Assembly: GCF_004016525.1 (NCBI RefSeq)
Contig: NZ_SACJ01000016.1
Location: 1 to 64,000, forward strand
Direction: 5' to 3'
DNA from: Flavobacterium sufflavum
GTDB taxonomy: Bacteria > Bacteroidota > Bacteroidia > Flavobacteriales > Flavobacteriaceae
DNA: 64,000 bases
Below the pieces are notes generated by a model. That model worked only from the letters and a program-made list of their open reading frames with translations. It was not told the origin of the DNA and ran no database searches. Shown one piece after another: positions 53,461-61,847 of the stretch. The number at the start of each line of letters is the position of its first letter. The first letter of the stretch is position 1. The translations under genes and the position numbers were made by a program.

Positions 53461-53605
53461 GTGGTTTTGATTAATTACTTGAAAGTGTTAATCTTCTACG
53501 TTCTACGTGAGATAATATTTCAATAGTCAGCTATACTGGTATATGTATAAGGTGATAATGATAAATCAAAACTAACATAGGGGGGCTTTAATAGCCCCTT
53601 TTTTT
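53461..53605 (+). ncRNA. 6S-like small RNA, copy 1
   Basis: About 145 nt. 5' GTGGTTTTGATT pairs with 3' AAATCAAAACTAAC (about 10 bp) to close the molecule. Between lie a long, mostly single-stranded-looking middle and an apical hairpin (around ATCTTCTACGT and ACGTGAGAT). Ends in a terminator with stem GGGGC/GCCCC and seven T. No ORF or start signal fits. Shares the 5' 12 nt, TGTTAAT, AAATCAAAAC and the terminator loop TTTAATA with copy 2. The closing stem plus open middle is the architecture of 6S RNA; the 6S-Flavo and Flavo-1 RNA families are candidates. Confidence 0.6.
53582..53605 (+). terminator. Terminator of 6S-like RNA 1
   Basis: Stem GGGGC/GCCCC, loop TTTAATA, seven T. Confidence 0.85.
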
Positions 53606-53779
53606 ATGCTATAAACCGAAAAGATCGTTTCTAAACGATGAAATTTAGGCTGTTTTTTCTAAAATAACTCTGAATAAACCTTGGTAAAAAAGATTAAAAA
53701 TGAGAATTTCTTTGGGTAGTGATTTGGTGTGTTAATTGTCTGGTTTTAAGTTAATTATCTATTAAAATATTTGCTGTAA

Positions 53780-53812
53780 TTTGCTTTTGTTTCAATAATA
53801 GTTGTACCTTTA
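53780..53812 (+). promoter_or_regulatory. Promoter of 6S-like RNA 2
   Basis: TTTG at 53780-53783, 21-nt spacer, TACCTTTA at 53805-53812, then TGCT and the RNA start GTGG at 53817. Same layout as the first RNA promoter, again with A at the last box position. Confidence 0.6.
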
Positions 53813-53816
53813 TGCT

Positions 53817-53957
53817 GTGGTTTTGATTCATTATGTGTGTATGTTAATTTGGGTAGAAAAATGAGAACACAATCAGCAGCAGAATTTAGTTAATTATAAG
53901 TTGAGAATAGTAAATCAAAACCAATTTTGGAGGGCTTTAATAGCCCTCCCTTTTTTT
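53817..53957 (+). ncRNA. 6S-like small RNA, copy 2
   Basis: About 141 nt. 5' GTGGTTTTGATT pairs with 3' AAATCAAAACCA (11 bp). The interior differs much from copy 1 but keeps length and the TGTTAAT piece near nt 30. Terminator stem GGAGGGC/GCCCTCC, loop TTTAATA, seven T, which also serves the convergent gene at 53956-55464. Located 211 nt after copy 1. Divergent interior with conserved ends points to paralogous structured RNAs rather than a recent duplication. Confidence 0.6.
53929..53957. terminator. Terminator of 6S-like RNA 2 (may also act for the convergent gene)
   Basis: Stem GGAGGGC/GCCCTCC, loop TTTAATA, T run on +. On the minus strand only a short T stretch follows, so action there is less certain. 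Confidence 0.75.
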
Positions 53958-55464
53958 AATGCTTGGTGACATTTCCTAAATTATCCGGGAAATACAAATC
54001 AGACAGGTGTGTAAATTCATCTCCACGCATAAAAATTGAGCCATCTACTTCTTCATAACTCGTCTTTCCTGCGGCAGCCAGCAATTCATTGGCAGCATGC
54101 AAGGTGTTTTTATGAAAATGATATACTCTTTCAAACTTATCCGATATTACCAATCCTTTTTCGAGCATTCGGTCTTGGGTGGCTACTCCTACAGGACATT
54201 TATTGGTGTTGCAGCGCAAAGCCTGGATGCATCCCAATGAAAACATGAATCCGCGGGCACTATTGCATAAATCGGCTCCCAGGGCAATTGCTTTAAGTAT
54301 TGCATGTCCTGAGATTATTTTTCCGCTACAGATAATACGCATTTTTTCACGAATGTTTAGTCTGATTAATGTTTTGTTTACAAAGATTAAAGCGGGTTCT
54401 AAGGGCATGCCTACACCATCCGAAAATTCTAAAGGAGCTGCACCCGTACCACCTTCGGCACCATCGACCGTTATAAAATCAGGGTAGCAATTTTGTTCCA
54501 TCATTTCCTGACAGATGGCTTCAAATTCTAAGGTTTGACCTATACAGAGTTTGAATCCAATGGGTTTTCCATTGGCTAATTCGCGTAAGTGGGCAATAAA
54601 TTCGATCAGGCCTTTTGGGGTGTTGAAAGCAGTATGACAAGGTGGTGAAAGTATTTCGGTATGCGGTTTTACACCTCTTATTTTTGCGATTTCCTCGGTA
54701 TTTTTTTTGGCAGGTAATACGCCTCCATGTCCGGGTTTGGCACCTTGCGAAAGTTTAATTTCAATCATCTTTACAAAAGGATGATTGGCTTTTTCTTTGA
54801 ATTTTTCGGCATCAAAATTTCCTTCATCATTGCGACAACCAAAATATCCTGTTCCTATTTGCCAGCAAACATCTCCACCTTGTAAATGGTATTGGGTGAG
54901 TCCGCCTTCGCCGGTGTTGTGGTAAAAATTTCCCTTTTGTGCACCTTTATTCAGTGCTATAATGGCGTTTTCGCTCAATGAACCAAAACTCATCGCTGAA
55001 ATATTAAATAAAGAAGCCGAATAAGGTTGTTTGCATTCAGCGCCACCAATGGTTACACGAGGTAATTCATGGTTTACTTTTGCCGGAAAAATAGAGTGTT
55101 TTAAACCTTCGTAAGAAGAATTGTTGATGTCCAGTTGGGTTCCAAAAGGAGTTGTGTCGCTAATGTTTTTAGCACGTCGATAAGCCAGAGAACGTTCGTT
55201 TCTGGAAAAAGGTTTTCCATCAGTAGTTCTTTCGATAAAATATTGCTGAATTTCAGGAGCTATTTCTTCAAAAATATACCTAAAATAACCTAAAACAGGA
55301 AAATTTCTAAGAATGGTATGTTTGTGCTGAAAACTGTTGAAGATGCCGATAATTAATAATATGAATATAGAAATGGCAATTAACAAACTGGTTTTGAACA
55401 AAAAATGGGCAGCAAGACTTAGGATAAAAAGACCAATGCCGATGGTGAAAAATTCTTTTCTCAT
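53956..55464 (-). CDS. FMN-binding glutamate-synthase-family protein (YerD-like)
   Basis: 502 residues. Two N-terminal membrane helices (~6-45) are followed by a glutamate-synthase central/FMN TIM barrel: SAMSFGSLSENAIIALNKGA, GGDVCWQIGTGYFGCR, AKPGHGGVLPAKK, VDGAEGGTGAAPLEFSD. The 3Fe-4S cysteines are in GCIQALRCNTNKCPVGVATQ. No glutaminase domain, so it is not full GltB; the stand-alone branch may be an oxidoreductase anchored to the membrane. The stop is at the edge of the second RNA terminator. Single gene. Confidence 0.9.
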   Translation of the reverse strand: MRKEFFTIGIGLFILSLAAHFLFKTSLLIAISIFILLIIGIFNSFQHKHTILRNFPVLGYFRYIFEEIAPEIQQYFIERTTDGKPFSRNERSLAYRRAKNISDTTPFGTQLDINNSSYEGLKHSIFPAKVNHELPRVTIGGAECKQPYSASLFNISAMSFGSLSENAIIALNKGAQKGNFYHNTGEGGLTQYHLQGGDVCWQIGTGYFGCRNDEGNFDAEKFKEKANHPFVKMIEIKLSQGAKPGHGGVLPAKKNTEEIAKIRGVKPHTEILSPPCHTAFNTPKGLIEFIAHLRELANGKPIGFKLCIGQTLEFEAICQEMMEQNCYPDFITVDGAEGGTGAAPLEFSDGVGMPLEPALIFVNKTLIRLNIREKMRIICSGKIISGHAILKAIALGADLCNSARGFMFSLGCIQALRCNTNKCPVGVATQDRMLEKGLVISDKFERVYHFHKNTLHAANELLAAAGKTSYEEVDGSIFMRGDEFTHLSDLYFPDNLGNVTKH

Positions 55465-55626
55465 GATAGATATGGGTTGTGGTTATCTAAAATAAGAAGA
55501 ATAACCAAGAATTAAATAAATACCTGGAATTTTAATATTTATTTAATGTTTTGGCGAAAGCTGTACGGAATGAATTTGTATTGTGTTTTTAGAATTTTAT
55601 CTGTTTTCTAATGTGTGTAACAAAAT

Positions 55627-56424
55627 TTAACTGAACAATAAGCGCACATAAACATGCTTAATTCCTTTTTTATCGGAATCTCTTTCGTCGATTTCAAGAA
55701 TGTCAGTAAGCGATTTTAGCATAGGAGTCAGTTTTGAAAAGCCATAATTTCTAGGGTCGAATTCCGGTTTTTTCTTTACAATCAGGTTTCCTACATCGCC
55801 CAGGAATGCCCAGCCGGCATCATCGGCAAGATCTTCAATGGTAGATTCGATTAATTCAATAGTGGGTTCGTCAATTTTGTTGAGCGGTTTTTGTGTTGGT
55901 TTTTCAGGAGTTTTAGTAGTGGTTTTTTCGACTGGTTTCTTGGTGTCGATGATAGTTTTAGGCGCTTTTTTCTTGATAGCTCCATCTAAAACTTCGATAA
56001 ATATAAATCGGTCACAGGCGCTGATAAATGGTTTTGGTGTTTTTTGTTCGCCAATTCCTATCACTCTCATTCCTGATTCCCGAAGACGAATAGCCAGACG
56101 TGTAAAATCGCTATCGCTGGAAACGATACAAAAACCGTCTAATTTTCCGGAATACAATAAATCCATTGCATCGATAATCAAAGCTGAATCAGAAGAATTT
56201 TTACCAGTGGTGTAGCTGTATTGCTGAATGGGCGTAATGGCGTGTTCCAGTAAAACCGATTTCCATCCGCCGGCATTGGGTTTAGTCCAGTCGGCATAAA
56301 TGCGTTTGGTGGTAGGAGTACCAAATTTGGTGATTTCTTCCATCATTCCTTTTACATTGCTGTAGGGAACATTGTCGGCATCAATCAGAACGGCAAGTTT
56401 TAATTCTTTTGGATTATTTGACAT
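55627..56424 (-). CDS. NYN-domain (LabA-like) protein with C-terminal OST-HTH/LOTUS domain
   Basis: 265 residues. The N-terminal NYN/PIN-like nuclease fold has the metal-binding acids in LAVLIDADNVPYSN, SSDSALIIDAMDLLYSG and VSSDSDFTRLAIRLRE. A Lys/Thr/Pro-rich linker (~150-185) leads to an OST-HTH domain (~190-265) with FLGDVGNLIVKKKPEFDPRNYGFSKL. Such proteins are thought to be RNA-binding or RNA-cleaving. Cytosolic. Single gene. Confidence 0.88.
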   Translation of the reverse strand: MSNNPKELKLAVLIDADNVPYSNVKGMMEEITKFGTPTTKRIYADWTKPNAGGWKSVLLEHAITPIQQYSYTTGKNSSDSALIIDAMDLLYSGKLDGFCIVSSDSDFTRLAIRLRESGMRVIGIGEQKTPKPFISACDRFIFIEVLDGAIKKKAPKTIIDTKKPVEKTTTKTPEKPTQKPLNKIDEPTIELIESTIEDLADDAGWAFLGDVGNLIVKKKPEFDPRNYGFSKLTPMLKSLTDILEIDERDSDKKGIKHVYVRLLFS

Positions 56425-56567
56425 GGATTGAAGTATTGAGATAGCACTTCAAAGATATGGCTTTATTTTTAAAGCTTGCCGCTTAGTTGCTGTTTCGCAA
56501 AGGTTTTTTTATTGTTTTGCCTACTCAATTCTTGCTGTTGATAACTGTTATTTTACCCAATTAGTTT

Positions 56568-57368
56568 TTAAATACTTTTTTGTAAAGCATATAATTCGGA
56601 TGTTTTGTAAAATTTCATTTTATTCTTTTTTACATAATTACATATCTCAATTAGTGTTTTAAACTCGGTTTCGTAATTGTTTTTAACAGTGGAAACCGGT
56701 TTATGGGCATAGAAAATCACAATTTTGTTGTTGTTTTTGGCGTATTCTAAAAGTGATAAGAAGTATGAGACACTAAAATGGGAGTAATTATTATCGATGC
56801 CAAGACCAAAAACCAATCTGTTATTGTCAAAATAACAGTTTTGATAAGCCGGATTTATCATGTCATAAGTTGTTCCTCTAATAATTTGGAATTCACTAAG
56901 AAGCAGGTTGTCGGTAGCTTTGTCTCTTGCACCGTAAGGATAAGCAAAGGAAGTGGGAGCCAAATTGTTTTCACGCATTGCATCCAACATAGGAAAAATT
57001 TCGTCATTCATATAAGCAGCCGTTCCATTTGCAGAAATATAATTGGGAGCATTTAAATGATTTACCCCATGAGCTCCAATTTCGTGTCCCTGACTTTTTA
57101 AATCCTTAAGCTCCTGAATTTTGGCTCCGGATAATTGATTGAATTTTGTTACAAAAAATGTGGCTTTCCAATTGTAAGGCTGTAGAAGTGTATTCGCTTC
57201 GTACCATTCGTCCACATAATCATCATCAAAAGTAAGTACAACGCCTGATTGCGGGCCTGCGGTTTGATCGGTAGTTTGTTCGGCTGGTTGTTCTGCGATG
57301 TCGTCGTCCTGGCTACAGGAAAATAATACTAAGGTTAAAATAAATAGAAGGTAGTTTTTTATTCTCAA
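56568..57368 (-). CDS. Polysaccharide deacetylase (NodB/CE4) lipoprotein
   Basis: 266 residues. Lipobox LFSC (Cys ~18), then a Glu/Gln/Thr-rich linker and a NodB fold: VVLTFDDDYVDEW (metal Asp), HEIGAHGVNHLN (two metal His) and FAYPYGARD. Deacetylates an N-acetylated sugar polymer (peptidoglycan, chitin-like or exopolysaccharide) at the cell surface. Full-length single-domain member. No sugar cluster nearby. Confidence 0.88.
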   Translation of the reverse strand: MRIKNYLLFILTLVLFSCSQDDDIAEQPAEQTTDQTAGPQSGVVLTFDDDYVDEWYEANTLLQPYNWKATFFVTKFNQLSGAKIQELKDLKSQGHEIGAHGVNHLNAPNYISANGTAAYMNDEIFPMLDAMRENNLAPTSFAYPYGARDKATDNLLLSEFQIIRGTTYDMINPAYQNCYFDNNRLVFGLGIDNNYSHFSVSYFLSLLEYAKNNNKIVIFYAHKPVSTVKNNYETEFKTLIEICNYVKKNKMKFYKTSELYALQKSI

Positions 57369-57530
57369 AATAAGGGTTTGTGGTTAGTTGGTAATAGTTT
57401 GTTGGTTTGCTCATTGTAGGTTTGTTTTGAGGTTGGGTAGGGGTTGTAGTGTTTTGTAAGCTGTTTGTATTTAGTGGGTTATTAATGTTGTGGTGCCGAC
57501 AAATATATAAAGATTGAGTTAAGAATTGAT

Positions 57531-57881
57531 TTATTTCCTCAAAATTTTATCCATTGACTTTCCTTTTGCTAATTCGTCAATCAATTTGTCTAAGTAACGA
57601 ATTTGCTGCATGAGTTTGTCTTCAATTTCTTCTACACGGTAGCCGCAGATAACTCCCGTAATTTTAGAAACATTTGGATTGATTTGTGGTGCCTGGGCAA
57701 AGAAAGTCTCAAAGTCGGTTTTGTTTTCGATTATTTGAGATAAAGTTTGTTCATCGTACCCTGTTAGCCAAAAAATAATTTCATCTACTTCGGCTTTGGT
57801 ATGTGCTTTTTTCTCCGCTTTTTGAATGTAATGCGGATAGACGGAAGCAAAGGACATTTTGTAAACTTTGGTGTTATTCAT
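57531..57881 (-). CDS. DUF2200 protein
   Basis: 116 residues from ATG 57881 (MNNTKVYKMSFASVYPHY); an ATG 27 nt upstream is less likely since family members start at this point. Family pattern YIQKAEKKAHTKAEVDEIIFWLTGYD and KITGVICGYRVEEIEDKLMQQIRYLDKLIDEL. Soluble, function not known. Followed by a short AT-rich gap and preceded by OsmC. Confidence 0.85.
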   Translation of the reverse strand: MNNTKVYKMSFASVYPHYIQKAEKKAHTKAEVDEIIFWLTGYDEQTLSQIIENKTDFETFFAQAPQINPNVSKITGVICGYRVEEIEDKLMQQIRYLDKLIDELAKGKSMDKILRK

Positions 57882-57962
57882 TTTTGTTTTTAGTTGTAGA
57901 ATGAGCAATCACTCACGAAATGAAACTTTTAATATATGAAGGATTGGTTTAACAGTAGTGTA

Positions 57963-58364
57963 TTATTTTATTAATGTAACGTTTATGCCTTGCCGCAAAG
58001 TATTGTGAATTTCTGCAATCTTGTCCACTTTCTCAATTAGATCACAAATTTGAGCATCCGAATGTTTTTTTGCTTGAATCTGTACTTTATAAATGATGTT
58101 TTTAGCAGGCTCGCCTTCACTGCCAAATTCCCCTGAAACAATAATTTCTGCGGTGTCAATTTTTATATTTCTCTTGGCTGCTTCTCGATATAAATCATTA
58201 CAAAAGCATGTAGCCAGAGATAAGAAAAGTAATTCTCCACCATTAATTGACGAACCATAACCTTCTGTTTTCGGGCTTATCGAAATGCTTTTTTTATTAT
58301 TTTCGGTTTCAACATTCACTTCATGGAGTTGAAAAGAACTTTTTATTGATGCGGAAATTTTCAT
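57963..58364 (-). CDS. OsmC/Ohr-family protein
   Basis: 133 residues. The core LFLSLATCFCNDLYREA holds a Cys-x-Cys where OsmC/Ohr enzymes have a peroxidatic Cys. The second conserved Cys, seen near the end of the helix in many members, matches DAQICDLIEK. A role in organic hydroperoxide detoxification is likely but the subfamily is uncertain. Cytosolic, single gene, 81 nt upstream of DUF2200 on the same strand, so possible co-transcription. Confidence 0.84.
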   Translation of the reverse strand: MKISASIKSSFQLHEVNVETENNKKSISISPKTEGYGSSINGGELLFLSLATCFCNDLYREAAKRNIKIDTAEIIVSGEFGSEGEPAKNIIYKVQIQAKKHSDAQICDLIEKVDKIAEIHNTLRQGINVTLIK

Positions 58365-58461
58365 AAGTTATTTTATAGGATTGTTGCACTTGCTGGTGTG
58401 AACGTGGCGCTAGCTGGATAGGTTTTGTTATAGAATGCATTTATAAATATTCGTGAAATCA

Positions 58462-58512
58462 GAAACTTAATCTGCTACTGCTTTCTGTTGACTTATTTTT
58501 TACTGACTATTT
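58462..58512. repeat. Degenerate 7-nt-periodic repeat, block 3
   Basis: Heptads TCTGCTA CTGCTTT, then CTGTTGA, CTTATTT, TTTACTG, ACTATTT, ending at the stop codon of the YfiT-like gene (58513). Confidence 0.45.
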
Positions 58513-59049
58513 TTATTTCCAGTTGTTACGTTTTTTTGTTTCTGTGATGTGAGCCAAATGATGATTGCAATGCCATGCATAGACTCCGATGTTTTCGTCT
58601 ATTCTAAATGTTTTTCCGTGTTCAGGATGAATAAAGATTCTGCTGTTTTCTTCTTCTGTGAGGTGGTTTAATAAGGCTGTCCATCTTTCGTGGATGCCTT
58701 CTATCATTTTTAAGGCGGGAGCAATAGGCATTTTTTTACTGTCGATAAGTTCGGCCCATCGTTCTTCGAAATAGGGTTTGATTGTGGGTTGGTCTTCGGT
58801 TAGAGTAAGTTTCAAACGGGTTAAGCTGTTCATGTGGCTGTCGGCACAATGGTGAATGACTTGCCTGATTGTCCAGCCGTTAGGCCTGTATTGAGTGTCT
58901 AACTGTTCATCAGTTAAATGATTGACTTCATTTTTTAGTCTTGTTGGGAAAGATGAAATATCCGAAATCCATTGTGATAAAATGTCTTTCGTGATTGTTA
59001 ATGGTTGCTCAAACTTTCCAATTGGATACTTTAGTTGTTCTAGTGTCAT
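58513..59049 (-). CDS. DinB-superfamily YfiT/BstA-like putative metal-dependent hydrolase or thiol transferase
   Basis: 178 residues. Conserved histidines for the metal site: QVIHHCADSHMN (with the usual RPNGWTIRQV just before) and HCNHHLAHITE. Starts MTLEQLKYPIGKFE as in YfiT proteins. Family members are bacillithiol transferases in Bacillus; in flavobacteria, which can make bacillithiol, that role is plausible. Single gene. Confidence 0.88.
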   Translation of the reverse strand: MTLEQLKYPIGKFEQPLTITKDILSQWISDISSFPTRLKNEVNHLTDEQLDTQYRPNGWTIRQVIHHCADSHMNSLTRLKLTLTEDQPTIKPYFEERWAELIDSKKMPIAPALKMIEGIHERWTALLNHLTEEENSRIFIHPEHGKTFRIDENIGVYAWHCNHHLAHITETKKRNNWK

Positions 59050-59163
59050 AATTAGTTTGTTTATAGTTGTATTGCTAATTTTTTAATTCTTAATCTATTC
59101 CCGCAAACTTGTCTTCCCGACGTAGGAGGGAACTCCATAAGTAGCTCCGTATTGATTTAGAAA

Positions 59164-59193
59164 CCTACCACACGAAAGGATTCGTGCGGTAGC
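59164..59193. repeat. Intergenic hairpin upstream of the YfiT gene
   Basis: CTACCACACGAA and TTCGTGCGGTAG form a 12-bp stem with one mismatch and a 4-nt loop. It lies 11 nt after the stop of the Imm51-like gene on the minus strand, without a clear T run. Higher G+C than the surroundings. Confidence 0.5.
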
Positions 59194-59203
59194 GAAGGAA
59201 TTT

Positions 59204-59614
59204 TTAGTCTTGATTCCATTTAATTAGTTTTCCATCGTTCTTAATTTCCATTAATAATTTGGATTCATTTTCTATTAATTCTATAATTATTTCGATTAAT
59301 TTATCTGCTTTTTTTTCATTTGTAGCACTTATTTCATAATAAGCAACATACATTCCGGCTTCTGGATCTGTTTCCATGTTTTGTAAAACTTCGGGATGAT
59401 TTTTTTGTAGATAATAATTTATAAAACCTTTCCAGTTATAGCCGTTCATTTCTGCTACATTTGGAAATAATCTTATTATAAATTTTCCAAAAGTATTACT
59501 AACAGTTTTCTTTATTTTTTTTCCAATCTCTATAACATTGTTTTGCTCAATAAAAAAACAAATAGAAATGCTATTAGCGCTTTCTGTTATTATTTTTGTT
59601 ACGTAATCTGCCAT
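59204..59614 (-). CDS. Imm51-like immunity family protein (orphan)
   Basis: 136 residues. The C-terminal half NGYNWKGFINYYL, then DPEAGMYVAYYE and KADKLIEIIIELIENESKL, follows the Imm51 pattern as I recall it (a conserved NGYxW and DPEAGMF/Y). Such proteins usually neutralise a polymorphic toxin, but no toxin gene lies within the window. AT-rich. The next gene upstream is another lone hypothetical. Confidence 0.65.
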   Translation of the reverse strand: MADYVTKIITESANSISICFFIEQNNVIEIGKKIKKTVSNTFGKFIIRLFPNVAEMNGYNWKGFINYYLQKNHPEVLQNMETDPEAGMYVAYYEISATNEKKADKLIEIIIELIENESKLLMEIKNDGKLIKWNQD

Positions 59615-59725
59615 TTATTTTAGATTTTGTTTTTTATATTTATGAGTAAAATATTTTGCACAACTCCTCTTGCTAGTGCTAGCGTCACGCTTTCTAGAGC
59701 TTCTGTGTTCTCAAACTAATATTAA

Positions 59726-60253
59726 TTAATGAAATTCAGAATTTAATAATTTAGTAAGTTTTTTTTCAAGTGTTATCAAAAAAACGTTTCGATACAATTC
59801 CATAGGCTCAAGTTGTTTTTTAAGAGCTTCAGAATTCCATTGATGATATTCGGATTCTATTGGACAATTGTCAAGCAGACTTTCGTAACCAATTGCCAAT
59901 TCAATTGAAATAAATGGCTCTCTAATTTCTTCTTCTTGTTCAAGATATAGTTGTCTTAATTTACGAGTTGCTAGGACAAATTCAATATTACCAGTTTTTA
60001 TTTTTTCAAGTAGTTCAATAGTTCTCCATTTTTCAAATTCTTGCCAATCCAAGTGTTTTTTTACTACTGATTTTATATAGTTTCTAGTTTCTGTACTTTT
60101 ATAATTAAATGCTAGCAAATCAATGTAATGGTCTTTTTGAAAAAGTTTTTCAAGCTCTTTGTTTTCATAAATCCAATGCTCTAATGATTCCTTTGAAATG
60201 TCTCCATTTAGGAATTTATAAAATGTTATTCTATTCGGATTTATTTCTTTCAT
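59726..60253 (-). CDS. Hypothetical soluble protein, possible immunity-type
   Basis: 175 residues, no signal peptide or TM. The start (RITFYKFLNGDISKESLEHWIYENKELEKLF) has a Trp/Glu pattern seen in short bacterial immunity and DUF proteins. Acidic and helical. I cannot name the family. It sits next to the Imm51-like gene in a small AT-rich accessory patch. Promoter not seen. Confidence 0.6.
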   Translation of the reverse strand: MKEINPNRITFYKFLNGDISKESLEHWIYENKELEKLFQKDHYIDLLAFNYKSTETRNYIKSVVKKHLDWQEFEKWRTIELLEKIKTGNIEFVLATRKLRQLYLEQEEEIREPFISIELAIGYESLLDNCPIESEYHQWNSEALKKQLEPMELYRNVFLITLEKKLTKLLNSEFH

Positions 60254-60390
60254 TCGAAGGTTCGACGCTAAAATTGCAGGTAACTAGTTAAATGCCGATG
60301 TTTATTTAACTTCAAATATATTTATTTTTTCTTACAAATAATAAGTAGTTTTTTTATTATCAGTCGTTTTGGAAACAAATTCTTCTTTAA

Positions 60391-60455
60391 TAGCCCTGAT
60401 AGAGCCGATATCCTCCTGTAGCGGAGCGAAAGGAGATAAAGGCGAAAGCAGGAGT
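60391..60455. repeat. Intergenic imperfect palindrome, family A copy 2
   Basis: Begins TAGCCCTGATAGAGCCGATA and TCCT, and ends GATAAAGGCGAAAGCAGGAG; the same arm order as the element at 8858-8935 on its minus strand. A diverged member of the same dispersed repeat. The remainder of 60254-60532 has no gene. Confidence 0.55.
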
Positions 60456-60532
60456 AAAAGTGGTTTTAGATGACCATTGTTTTGCTCCTAAAATAAATTT
60501 AGCTTAAAAGCCGCTAATAAAATTTAAATAAT

Positions 60533-60540
60533 TATTTTTG
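60533..60540 (+). promoter_or_regulatory. -7 promoter box of the alpha-oxoamine synthase gene
   Basis: TATTTTTG matches TAnnTTTG, 39 nt before the start of ATG 60579 (ATG 60558 also lies downstream). Confidence 0.6.
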
Positions 60541-60578
60541 CAAACTGTTAAAAATTAATGTTATTACATCACGATAGT

Positions 60579-61841
60579 ATGGTAAAAGATTTATTCGAAA
60601 GAATTCAGAGCAATAAAGGACCGTTAGGAAAATGGGCTTCGCAAGCAGAAGGATATTTTGTATTTCCAAAATTAGAGGGAGAACTAGGGCCTAGAATGAA
60701 GTTTGCTGGAAAAGATATTTTGAACTGGAGTTTGAATGACTATTTAGGTTTAGCGAATCATCCTGAAGTACGTCAGGCTGATACTGATGCTGCGATTCAG
60801 TTTGGTGCTGCCTACCCAATGGGAGCTCGTATGATGAGTGGACATACTACTTATCACGAACAATTAGAAAAAGAATTGGCTGAATTTGTAATGAAAGAAT
60901 CGGCTTATTTATTGAATTTCGGTTACCAGGGAATGGTGTCTATTATAGATGCTTTGGTTACTAAAAATGATATTATTGTGTATGATGTAGATTCTCATGC
61001 TTGTATTATTGACGGTGTTCGTTTGCATATGGGTAAGCGTTTTACGTATAAGCACAATGATTTGGAGAGCATGGAGAAAAACCTGCAACGTGCTACTAAA
61101 ATGGCTAAAGAGACCGGAGGAGGGATTTTATTCATTACTGAAGGTGTTTTTGGAATGCGTGGGCAACAAGGAAAGTTGAAAGAAATTGTTGCGATGAAAG
61201 AGAAATACAATTTCCGTTTGTTAGTTGATGATGCGCACGGTTTTGGTACACTTGGAAAAACAGGTGCCGGAGCAGGTGAGGAGCAAGGTTGTCAGGATGG
61301 AATTGATGTTTACTTCTCGACTTTTGCAAAATCGATGGCTAATATTGGTGCTTTTGTAGCTGCTGATAAAGATGTTATTGATTATTTGAAATACAATTTG
61401 CGTTCGCAAATGTTTGCCAAAGCTTTGCCAATGATTCAAACTATTGGTTCTTTGAAACGTTTGGAATTGTTGCGTAAATCTTCGGAAATTAAAGATAAGC
61501 TTTGGGTTAATGTAAACGCATTGCAAAATGGTTTAAAAGAAAAAGGATTCAACATTGGGGATACTAATACCTGTATTACTCCGGTATATCTTGAAGGAAG
61601 TATTCCTGAAGCAATGGTAATGGTAAACGACTTGAGAGAGAATTATGGTATTTTCTTGTCTATTGTGGTTTATCCGGTTATTCCAAAAGGAATTATCTTG
61701 TTGCGTATGATTCCTACGGCTTCACATACTATTGAAGATATTAATGAAACATTGACTGCTTTTGAAGCTATCCGTGAGAAATTAGTTAACGGAACTTATA
61801 AGGCTATTGCTGAGAAGACTACGGTTGACATGGAAGCATAA
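60579..61841 (+). CDS. PLP-dependent alpha-oxoamine synthase (KBL/SPT-type; candidate cysteate acyltransferase)
   Basis: 420 residues from ATG 60579 (MVKDLFERIQSNKG); ATG 60558 is an alternative start 21 nt upstream. PLP enzyme of the 2-amino-3-ketobutyrate CoA ligase / serine palmitoyltransferase class: NDYLGLANHPEV, SGHTTYHEQLEKELAEF, His in DVDSHACIIDG, DDAHGFGTLG, and the Schiff-base Lys in STFAKSMANIG. Proteins of this type in F. johnsoniae make the capnine backbone from cysteate and an acyl-thioester; I place it there by resemblance. An SPT or KBL role is the alternative. Cytosolic or membrane-associated. Confidence 0.85.
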   Translation: MVKDLFERIQSNKGPLGKWASQAEGYFVFPKLEGELGPRMKFAGKDILNWSLNDYLGLANHPEVRQADTDAAIQFGAAYPMGARMMSGHTTYHEQLEKELAEFVMKESAYLLNFGYQGMVSIIDALVTKNDIIVYDVDSHACIIDGVRLHMGKRFTYKHNDLESMEKNLQRATKMAKETGGGILFITEGVFGMRGQQGKLKEIVAMKEKYNFRLLVDDAHGFGTLGKTGAGAGEEQGCQDGIDVYFSTFAKSMANIGAFVAADKDVIDYLKYNLRSQMFAKALPMIQTIGSLKRLELLRKSSEIKDKLWVNVNALQNGLKEKGFNIGDTNTCITPVYLEGSIPEAMVMVNDLRENYGIFLSIVVYPVIPKGIILLRMIPTASHTIEDINETLTAFEAIREKLVNGTYKAIAEKTTVDMEA

Positions 61842-61847
61842 AAAAAA

